Shown: positions 26,836-32,991 of the stretch, one piece after another
Position numbering within the stretch: the stretch's first letter is position 1
How the letters are laid out: each line of letters opens with the position of its first letter
Assembly: GCA_022865305.1 (NCBI GenBank)
Contig: JALHSP010000119.1
Location: 1 to 64,000 of the forward strand
DNA: 64,000 nt
Direction of reading: 5' to 3'
Source of the DNA: Bacteroidales bacterium
GTDB taxonomy: Bacteria > Bacteroidota > Bacteroidia > Bacteroidales > VadinHA17
Program-made: the position numbers and the translations under genes
The notes under the pieces: model-generated
Database searches by the model: none
Told to the model about the DNA's origin: nothing
Seen by the model: only the letters and a program-made list of their open reading frames with translations

Positions 26836-28281
26836 TTACCTCACAGATTCCATCGCATTATTAAACCTTTCCTTGTTTGAAATTGCATTTTTTGCCTGAA
26901 AAACCCATATTGTTAAAAAGATTGCGATTAAAGCTCCTCTAATTATTAAAGAGGTCTGGTTCAGAAATTCTTTTTTGTTAAAATTAGCAATAAAATATCC
27001 AAGCACTGGAATTATAAATACAACCATCACAGGCAGCCTGTAACGTTCCTGGTATTGACCGAAGAATACAGTAGCCATGATATAGTAAAAGAAAAGTAGC
27101 AAATAGACATAAAGGAAGTAATTAGTCTTACGATCTTGCGGGTCTTGCAAGTCTTTTGATCTAGTATAAGTGGATATAAAAAGTTTTCTTAGAACAGAAA
27201 AATCAAAACAGGCAACAAACATAAGGATTATAATAGCCACAGGAGCAACAACAATTAGTGAGGTAAGCCAGAGTTTATCTTTTAACAGTCCGGTATAAAG
27301 TATTTTAAAACTGGTTGATTCAGGAACGACTCCGAAGGTCCTGAAGAACTTTGTGAATTGAATATCGATCCATTTCAACGGATGCTGAATAATAAACTTT
27401 TTTATCTCAAGAAATTGAAATCGATTCCGGTCTTTTATAGTTGGTTCGATAAGCCTGTATTTATAACAATATTCCTTCCAGGATTCTTCATACCTGGCTT
27501 TATTTTCAGGATATATAAAAGTGCCCTCCCCGCCGTCTCCACCGTAATCGGTATGTCCAAAAAAGATAAAATCGTTGGCAATTACACCTCCTTCAGGTTT
27601 TTTATATATTCCGAAGGCTTTTATCAAAAGGATACCGGAAAAAAGTATCAGTACAAGAATCATGCTCCGTTGAAACAGAATTCTTTGTTTCCTAATAAAA
27701 ACAAATGCGAATACAAACAGAAAGATAGGGAAAAACACAAGCTCCGGCTTAAAGAAAAATGTGATTATGAAAAGTATTAGTATAATTGCTGAAAACAAAT
27801 ATAAGTTTGTTTTTGAGTTAGTTGCGTAATAGGAAAATATGACAACCGTAAATAAAGTAAGTATAAAAAGCATTAATACAGGCGTATAGAAGACAGAAGA
27901 GAAAACCATGAATTCAGTATAAAAAGTAAGAATTATGGCTGTGACCATTCCGGATAATGGTTTGCCGGTTAACCTGATTGTTAATAATGCAATCAGCCAT
28001 GTTGTCAGCGTTCCTAGTAAACAATTGAAAACAAAAAAGATATCCAAGCTTCCCAGAATATACTTTGCAAAATAACCTATATAGGATATTGCAAAAAGAG
28101 AATTTCCACTAAGCAAGGGCATAACTCCCTTATTATGAATGGTGTCAACGGCAGTAAGATATGACTGGTAATCAGAAAAATTAAAAATAACTGTATTCCA
28201 ATAAATTACAAGTCTAAGAATGAAATTGATCAAAAGAATAATCATCAATGAACTCTTCCAGCATGTTTCAAGAAACTTCAT
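26836..28281 (-). CDS. multi-pass membrane protein (GT-C/GT39-like, unassigned)
   Basis: A 481-residue protein with about 10-12 hydrophobic helices. The first periplasmic loop contains FNFSDYQSYLTAVDTIHNKG, where D-Y is in the position of the acidic residue of GT-C glycosyltransferases. The region FGQYQERYRLPVMVVFIIPV near the C-terminus, with Q-E-R-Y-R, is common in polysaccharide-cluster GT39-like proteins. I cannot name a specific family. It is 18 bases from the WecE-like aminotransferase and belongs to the same operon. A glycosyltransferase using a polyprenyl-linked sugar is a reasonable guess. Confidence 0.5.
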   Translation of the reverse strand: MKFLETCWKSSLMIILLINFILRLVIYWNTVIFNFSDYQSYLTAVDTIHNKGVMPLLSGNSLFAISYIGYFAKYILGSLDIFFVFNCLLGTLTTWLIALLTIRLTGKPLSGMVTAIILTFYTEFMVFSSVFYTPVLMLFILTLFTVVIFSYYATNSKTNLYLFSAIILILFIITFFFKPELVFFPIFLFVFAFVFIRKQRILFQRSMILVLILFSGILLIKAFGIYKKPEGGVIANDFIFFGHTDYGGDGGEGTFIYPENKARYEESWKEYCYKYRLIEPTIKDRNRFQFLEIKKFIIQHPLKWIDIQFTKFFRTFGVVPESTSFKILYTGLLKDKLWLTSLIVVAPVAIIILMFVACFDFSVLRKLFISTYTRSKDLQDPQDRKTNYFLYVYLLLFFYYIMATVFFGQYQERYRLPVMVVFIIPVLGYFIANFNKKEFLNQTSLIIRGALIAIFLTIWVFQAKNAISNKERFNNAMESVR

Positions 28282-28299
28282 TTTAACCCTTAATCTTAA

Positions 28300-29433
28300 T
28301 CAGAAATTAAAATAGTTTAAAACAGACGAAGTTATGTAACTGACTTCCTCTTTGGTCATGGTATTATATAATGGTAATCTGAGAAGGCAATCATTATATC
28401 TCAAACTATTCGGGTTTTTTGAAATTTTTGAATAGTTTTCTTTCCAGAATTTGCTGAGGTCAAGAGAAGTATAATGAACTGCGGCTTGTATGCTATTGTC
28501 AGAAAGAAATTTTCTCAGACTTTCCTTTGAATCAGTGCTATTTAATATTAAATAGAATGTATGAGCATTGTGGTAAGCATATTCCGGGATGTTTGGAAGT
28601 TTTAATATTCCTTTCCCCTGGAGGATTAATAATGAATTGTAATATTCTTCCCATAATGACATCCTCTTTTTTTTTATCCATTCTGCTTTCTCAAGCTGTG
28701 CATAAAGAAAGGCTGCATGTAATTCTGTCATCATGTATGATGAACCTATATCAACCCATTCGTATCGCTCAACCAACCCTGAAACTAATTCATTTCTGTT
28801 GGTTCCTTTCTCAAGAATATATTTAATCCGTTTTAAAAAACTGTCGTCATTTAATATGATTGCCCCACCCTCTAAACAATGTAAATTTTTTGTCTGATGA
28901 AACGACAGGCAACCCAAATGCCCTATACTTCCTAATTGTTTTGTTACATACTTTGAATCAATGGCCGAAGCAGCATCTTCAACAACATACAGATTGTGTT
29001 TTTCAGCAACTTTCATTATTTCATTCATGTCACAGGCAATACCTGCATAATGGACCGGTACAATTGCTTTGGTTCGTTTAGTTATGAGTGATCCAAGTTT
29101 CTTTTCATCTATCCCGGGATAATCACTTCTACTATCCGCGAAAACAATCTTTGCCCCCTGACGGATAAATGCATTTGCTGTTGAAGGGAATGTATATGAA
29201 GGAATAATTACCTCATCACCCTTTTTAATATCGAGAATTAATGCACATACTTCGAGCGCTGCGGTACATGATGAAGTCATAAACAGGTCCTTGTAATTCC
29301 ATCTTTCTTTTATGAATTTTTTGCATTTATTATTATAACTTTCATATTCAGGATTAGATGAATGATTTACTGCATCACTGATATACTTATTTTCCTTACC
29401 AGAAACATATGGTAGGTTAAATGGGATCTTCAT
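28300..29433 (-). CDS. dTDP-4-amino-4,6-dideoxygalactose transaminase-like aminotransferase (WecE/RffA type)
   Basis: A 377-residue DegT-type enzyme. MTSSCTAALEVCALILDIKK holds the PLP phosphate-binding segment and YVVEDAASAIDS the aspartate. LSFHQTKNLHCLEGGAIIL near residue 180 is the WecE-type lysine motif (SFHxTKN...GG), distinct from the HPRK and FEEKK motifs of the other two aminotransferases. WecE aminates dTDP-4-keto-6-deoxyglucose to give dTDP-4-amino-4,6-dideoxygalactose. The WecD-like acetyltransferase just upstream supports that pathway. The start overlaps the previous gene by 17 bases. The dTDP-glucose genes needed upstream are not in this window. Confidence 0.85.
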   Translation of the reverse strand: MKIPFNLPYVSGKENKYISDAVNHSSNPEYESYNNKCKKFIKERWNYKDLFMTSSCTAALEVCALILDIKKGDEVIIPSYTFPSTANAFIRQGAKIVFADSRSDYPGIDEKKLGSLITKRTKAIVPVHYAGIACDMNEIMKVAEKHNLYVVEDAASAIDSKYVTKQLGSIGHLGCLSFHQTKNLHCLEGGAIILNDDSFLKRIKYILEKGTNRNELVSGLVERYEWVDIGSSYMMTELHAAFLYAQLEKAEWIKKKRMSLWEEYYNSLLILQGKGILKLPNIPEYAYHNAHTFYLILNSTDSKESLRKFLSDNSIQAAVHYTSLDLSKFWKENYSKISKNPNSLRYNDCLLRLPLYNTMTKEEVSYITSSVLNYFNF

Positions 29434-30316
29434 CTATAAGCTTTACTGATCTTGTATTTAAAATAATATTCCTATGGTTAATAAAGGTTCCTAATAAACT
29501 AATTATGATTAGCAACAAGCCAATTCCGAAAATTCCAATTATAGATACGTTATTTATTGTACTAATTGTTTCGGGTAAGATTACATTCATAATAAATAAC
29601 AAAGCTCCGAGAAATATAATAATTCCTGCTGCGAACAATAACCATGAAATTACACTTGAATATGCAAGTAAAATATATATCCCATGTTTAATCAGCTTTC
29701 GTAAGGTATAAGAACTTCGTCCTTCAGGTCTCTTAAAGTGAGTTATATCAACAAATGCAATATTTTGTGTTATCCTGCTTAAAAAATCGTCAATGAAAGT
29801 ATAAGGACTAACCATATTTGAAGCGCTTTTTGCGATTTCTCTTTTTATCACCCGGTACGGAGAATAATCCTCAAAAAGGGTCGGAATAAAGTGTTTTAGC
29901 ACTTTTCTTAAAACAGATGATAAGATGATTCTTGCCCCATTGTGTTGTAAATTGGTAAACCTCCCGTAAACAATGTCATAATTTCCTTCTTTCTGTTTCC
30001 TGATTAATTTTACAATATCTGACGGATCGTGTTGCAGGTCCTCATCCATTGTAATTATTAAATCACCGGAAGCTTTTTCGAAACCAAACTGCAAAGCTTT
30101 ATGCTGCCCATAATTTTCTTTAAAGCTGTACACTTTAACACGTGCCGGACCATCCTTTTTTAATCCATTTACTATCTGAAAAGAATCGTCATCACATTTA
30201 TCACAAATAAATAGAATTTCATATTTATGTTCATTTAATGCTTCTATGATCCTCCTGTTTAGTTCCTTTAATAATATACCACCCCGGTAAACAGGGATAA
30301 TAACAGATAATTCCAT
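29417..30316 (-). CDS. family 2 glycosyltransferase with C-terminal membrane helices (ArnC/DPM1-like)
   Basis: A 299-residue GT2. ELSVIIPVYRGGILLKELNR opens the fold, YEILFICDKCDDDSFQIVNG is the donor-binding region and LIITMDEDLQHDPSDIVKL carries the D-x-D-like metal site. Two hydrophobic segments (about residues 215-240 and 255-275) make it an ArnC/GtrB-like enzyme that loads a sugar on undecaprenyl phosphate. A possible role is to charge the lipid carrier for the neighbouring GT-C-like protein. It overlaps the WecE-like gene by 17 bases. Confidence 0.82.
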   Translation of the reverse strand: MELSVIIPVYRGGILLKELNRRIIEALNEHKYEILFICDKCDDDSFQIVNGLKKDGPARVKVYSFKENYGQHKALQFGFEKASGDLIITMDEDLQHDPSDIVKLIRKQKEGNYDIVYGRFTNLQHNGARIILSSVLRKVLKHFIPTLFEDYSPYRVIKREIAKSASNMVSPYTFIDDFLSRITQNIAFVDITHFKRPEGRSSYTLRKLIKHGIYILLAYSSVISWLLFAAGIIIFLGALLFIMNVILPETISTINNVSIIGIFGIGLLLIIISLLGTFINHRNIILNTRSVKLIDEDPI

Positions 30317-30326
30317 ATTCTGTTTT

Positions 30327-31070
30327 TCAATACCCGCGTATAACTTTTCTCATTACTATAAGAGTTTCATCTACCCGGAAAGAAAAGACTTTTGATAAGA
30401 AACTATGTATCGGTTTATTGTTTGCGGAAATTGTCGCAATTAATTTTTTGTCTCCTCTTCTATTGCTTTCTTTAAGCCAAAACCAGGCCAGAGGAAAGAA
30501 GTAACCGTGTGACTTATATTTCTTATAGATACCTGCAATAGGACAGCTGCTAATTTGTTTCGTTACAGTTTTTAATGAAAAGAACCCGACATCGCATTCA
30601 TTTTTTTTCATAATATAAAATTGGGTGCATCTTTTATCATACATTTCTTTTATCCAGTTTACATATCTCAGGGAAGAAATCCTTCCCGCCCAAAATGGAT
30701 CCAGAGAAAATCGGTCATTTTCAAACATTTCGTTACTGACCTCTTTTAAAATTGAATTTATCTGGTCTCCTTCTGTTATTAAAAAATATGAAAATCCTGA
30801 TAAAAATCGTTGCCATTTCAAGTCAACCTTACCAAGCTGATCAACCTCAAATGAAATAATCATTTGGTTTTCAAGATACCTGTAACCTGCATCCTCCATC
30901 TGATGTACCAACCCAAGGTTCCCAACTGGAATCTTGATAACAGAGAAATCATACCTTTCTTCAATATTTGCATCAAGATATAATTGATATTTATCTTCCT
31001 TTTCGAAAATAATCTCGCATGTCTTTAACCCTGTGTTTTTTTCTTCCCAGTCAGTGTTTACTAATTTCAT
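30327..31070 (-). CDS. GNAT acetyltransferase (WecD/RffC-like)
   Basis: A 247-residue GNAT protein. FSLDPFWAGRISSLRYVNWI near residue 125 resembles the F-x-x-D-x-x-x-x-x-x-A region of WecD, and GIYKKYKSHGYFFPLAWFWL followed by IATISANNKPIHSFLSK is the acetyl-CoA binding core with the N-x-x-A/I-x-x-x-x-x-K ending. WecD acetylates TDP-4-amino-4,6-dideoxygalactose. Its partners WecE-like and a GT2 follow on the same strand, which fits a TDP-Fuc4NAc module. It is the first clear gene of the long minus-strand polysaccharide locus. Confidence 0.75.
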   Translation of the reverse strand: MKLVNTDWEEKNTGLKTCEIIFEKEDKYQLYLDANIEERYDFSVIKIPVGNLGLVHQMEDAGYRYLENQMIISFEVDQLGKVDLKWQRFLSGFSYFLITEGDQINSILKEVSNEMFENDRFSLDPFWAGRISSLRYVNWIKEMYDKRCTQFYIMKKNECDVGFFSLKTVTKQISSCPIAGIYKKYKSHGYFFPLAWFWLKESNRRGDKKLIATISANNKPIHSFLSKVFSFRVDETLIVMRKVIRGY

Positions 31071-31139
31071 TCAAAATTTCTAAGAAAGTACTTTGAAAAT
31101 TTGTATCAGAAGAAAGAATCCAGTAATCTGTCCTCCGGA

Positions 31140-31642
31140 CAAGCTTCCGCCCCGTCACTCACATTGTAAAAGGAGAAAGGAGAAAGGAAAAAGGAGAAAG
31201 TTTTTCATAATTAGTTATGTTCTTGGGCTAACTTTATAACTTATCGATCCAAGGATATTTTTAAGTTCAACGCTCTCATTGACAAGCCTTATAATTTCCA
31301 GATTTTCTGTGTAAAGTTCTCTTAAGATTCTTAACCAATAATTTGACTCTCGCATTTCTTTTAAAGATATTCCAACTTTGTAGCCAAAGTCAGCTCTCGA
31401 AACAGCTGCTTGTGCTTCTTCATAATTGGCACCGGATGATGTAGATGACTTTGCCAGTTGAGGACTTATAATTTTTAATTCAGATCCACCCTTAAGAGAA
31501 CGAAGCAACTTGATTACATCAACTGCAAATTTGAATAATCGCTTTGATAAATCATTTTCATCCATAATTCTGATTCCTTTACTTTCACCTTTTAACTTTC
31601 ACCTTTCGCCTTGCCTGCAAGCAAGCTTCCGCCCCGTCACTC
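31140..31642. mobile_element. cassette: direct repeats, inverted word arms, four-helix-bundle gene
   Basis: A perfect 21-base direct repeat beginning CAAGCTTCCGCCCCG occurs at 31140-31160 and 31622-31642. Inside it, exactly 11 bases away on each side, lie two 29-base inverted arms, 31172-31200 (GGAGAAAGGAGAAAGG...) and 31582-31610, matching at 24 of 29 positions. Between the arms is only the gene 31215-31565. This nested symmetry is what an inserted element with a target duplication would leave. It separates the wHTH regulator from the polysaccharide operon. Confidence 0.7.
31215..31565 (-). CDS. four-helix-bundle protein (S23/IVS-type)
   Basis: A 116-residue all-helical protein. NDLSKRLFKFAVDVIKLLRS at the start and SSTSSGANYEEAQAAVSRAD near residue 42 match the branch of this family in which SGANYxEA replaces NIAEG. 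The remaining sequence (KEMRESNYWLRILRELYTEN) continues the helical repeat. Function is unknown in the whole family; some members are encoded in intervening sequences of 23S rRNA. The gene fills the space between the two inverted arms. It has no obvious promoter of its own beyond what lies inside the unit. Confidence 0.85.
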   Translation of the reverse strand: MDENDLSKRLFKFAVDVIKLLRSLKGGSELKIISPQLAKSSTSSGANYEEAQAAVSRADFGYKVGISLKEMRESNYWLRILRELYTENLEIIRLVNESVELKNILGSISYKVSPRT

Positions 31643-31725
31643 CCATCTGATGAATAGAAATAACAAGGTGCTATATGCCTGTATTTCATTGCATTACTAA
31701 TTGCAACAAGGCAACAGGAGCCTTT

Positions 31726-32283
31726 TTATCTTGGAGTCAATTCGCTTCCATCACAATTCCACAAAGGAAGAAGATCGCATGGTTTTAAACGTTCCAGGTG
31801 ACCCTCAGCCTCGACCGGATCAAGTACTATATAACTTACTTTCCTTCCGACCATTTCCTCAGCCTGCACTACTTTTCTGGCAAGGTATTCCCGGTCAATA
31901 TCATTCCCGACAAGGATCAGTTCAATAACCGGACTGTCTTTACCATGGGCAAAATCACCGATAAGGTAAACACATAGCAGGCTTCCCAGACGATGAATTA
32001 CCTTATCAATCACGCGGTCAATACCGGTTTCCTTTAGTATGAGGTTATGGATATCCTTATAAAGCGGGTGCTTATCATTAGCCTGAAAGATTTTCTTATT
32101 TCCGTCACGTAATGAATATAGAAGCCCGGCCTTCTCAAACCGGTTCAGTTCTATTCTTATAGCATTTGATGATTCACCAAATTCTGATTCAAGACCACGA
32201 AGATGGGCCCTCGTACTACTGTTGAGAAAGAATTTCTTCAGCAGCTTTATCCGTGTCTCTGAAGTAATAAGACTGCTAAGCAT
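31726..32283 (-). CDS. winged-helix transcriptional regulator with a nucleotidyltransferase-like domain
   Basis: A 185-residue protein. Residues about 5-70 form a winged helix (LLKKFFLNSSTRAHLRGLES, then AIRIELNRFEKAGLLYSL) of the ArsR/MarR-like type. The second half, LLCVYLIGDFAHGKDSPVIE, resembles the minimal nucleotidyltransferase G-S/D-x-A-x-G motif with the catalytic aspartates mostly missing, so it is probably a degenerate sensor domain. Such genes often begin Bacteroidota polysaccharide clusters. It may control its own transcription through the palindrome at 32297-32315. Its relation to the downstream operon is unproven because an inserted cassette lies between. Confidence 0.7.
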   Translation of the reverse strand: MLSSLITSETRIKLLKKFFLNSSTRAHLRGLESEFGESSNAIRIELNRFEKAGLLYSLRDGNKKIFQANDKHPLYKDIHNLILKETGIDRVIDKVIHRLGSLLCVYLIGDFAHGKDSPVIELILVGNDIDREYLARKVVQAEEMVGRKVSYIVLDPVEAEGHLERLKPCDLLPLWNCDGSELTPR

Positions 32284-32296
32284 CAGGTCAGGTTAA

Positions 32297-32321
32297 TGAG
32301 TAACAAATTTACTCAATGTTG
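32297..32321 (-). promoter_or_regulatory. promoter and operator-like palindrome of the winged-helix gene
   Basis: The minus-strand box TAAATTTG (32311-32304) fits TAnnTTTG and lies about 20 bases before the ATG at 32283. It sits inside a perfect palindrome, TGAGTAA-CAAAT-TTACTCA, at 32297-32315 (7-base arms, 5-base centre). A regulator bound there would cover the -7 box. A CTTG that could be a -33 box lies about 18 bases further upstream. The palindrome and its location suggest autoregulation by the adjacent winged-helix protein, which is an inference. Confidence 0.5.
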
Positions 32322-32390
32322 CGAAAAAACAAGGATTTTAGAGAAATTTTTTTCGGGGGAGAGTTTTGTTACGGAATAAAACAGTTGCTG

Positions 32391-32867
32391 GTTGCTTGGT
32401 GCTGGTTGCTGGTTTAATTATATTTTGTATCTTTAATAACTATTCTTGTTGCGACTTTTGATGTGCTATTCTTAAGAAAATGAGCAATTATAAAGATTTA
32501 GAAATATACCAGATTGCCTTTGCATTAGCTAAAAAAGTTCATATTGCTTCATTAAAATTACCTTCATTTGAACTTTATGAACAGGGCAGTCAGGTTCGTC
32601 GTTCATCGAAAAGTATTAAAGATCAAATTGCAGAGGGATATGGAAGAAGAAGATACAAACCTGAATTTATAAAATTCCTTATCTATGCTCAATCATCTTG
32701 CGATGAGACAACAAGCCAGTTAGGAATGATTATTGAACTATATCCTGATTTACCGGATTTTTATGAATTATTACCTGAGTATGTTAACCTTGGTAAGAAA
32801 ATCAATTGCTTCATACAATATGTAGAAGCTAACTGGAAGACTTAACCAGCAACAAGCACCCAGCAAC
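32391..32867. repeat. inverted word arms around a four-helix-bundle gene (GGTTGCT words)
   Basis: A 24-base arm at 32391-32414 (starting GTTGCTTGGTGCTGGTTGCT) is repeated in inverted orientation at 32844-32867 with 22 of 24 positions matching. The right arm begins inside the stop codon of the gene 32480-32845. Outside the left arm, GTTGCTG extends the pattern by one more word. This is the cleanest example in the window of the arm-gene-arm architecture. No direct repeat was found outside the arms here. Confidence 0.8.
32480..32845 (+). CDS. four-helix-bundle protein (S23/IVS-type)
   Basis: A 121-residue helical protein. YKDLEIYQIAFALAKKVHIA at the start and SKSIKDQIAEGYGRRRYKPE near residue 46 carry the family signature (I-A-E-G-x-G-R). 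FLIYAQSSCDETTSQLGMII is the third helix with the conserved S-x-x-E-x-x-x-Q-L pattern. It lies between the divergent wHTH gene and a T9SS cargo gene, on the plus strand, with inverted arms at both ends. The start codon ATG at 32480 is preceded by a short region without a clear promoter. Function is unknown. Confidence 0.88.
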   Translation: MSNYKDLEIYQIAFALAKKVHIASLKLPSFELYEQGSQVRRSSKSIKDQIAEGYGRRRYKPEFIKFLIYAQSSCDETTSQLGMIIELYPDLPDFYELLPEYVNLGKKINCFIQYVEANWKT

Positions 32868-32908
32868 ATTTTTTGATTCCTGCCCCAATCCATATTGTTA
32901 ATAAATAC

Positions 32909-32916
32909 TATATTTG
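32909..32916 (+). promoter_or_regulatory. candidate -7 box upstream of the first T9SS cargo gene
   Basis: TATATTTG matches TAnnTTTG about 75 bases before the ATG at 32992. No convincing -33 TTTG lies 19 bases upstream, so the call is weak. It falls after the right arm of the preceding cassette. Confidence 0.3.
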
Positions 32917-32991
32917 TTCTGATATTGACTTGAAAATTGAGAAGCAACTTTTTATTGTCCTAGTCAGTCTTACGTTAATAATTACATTCTC

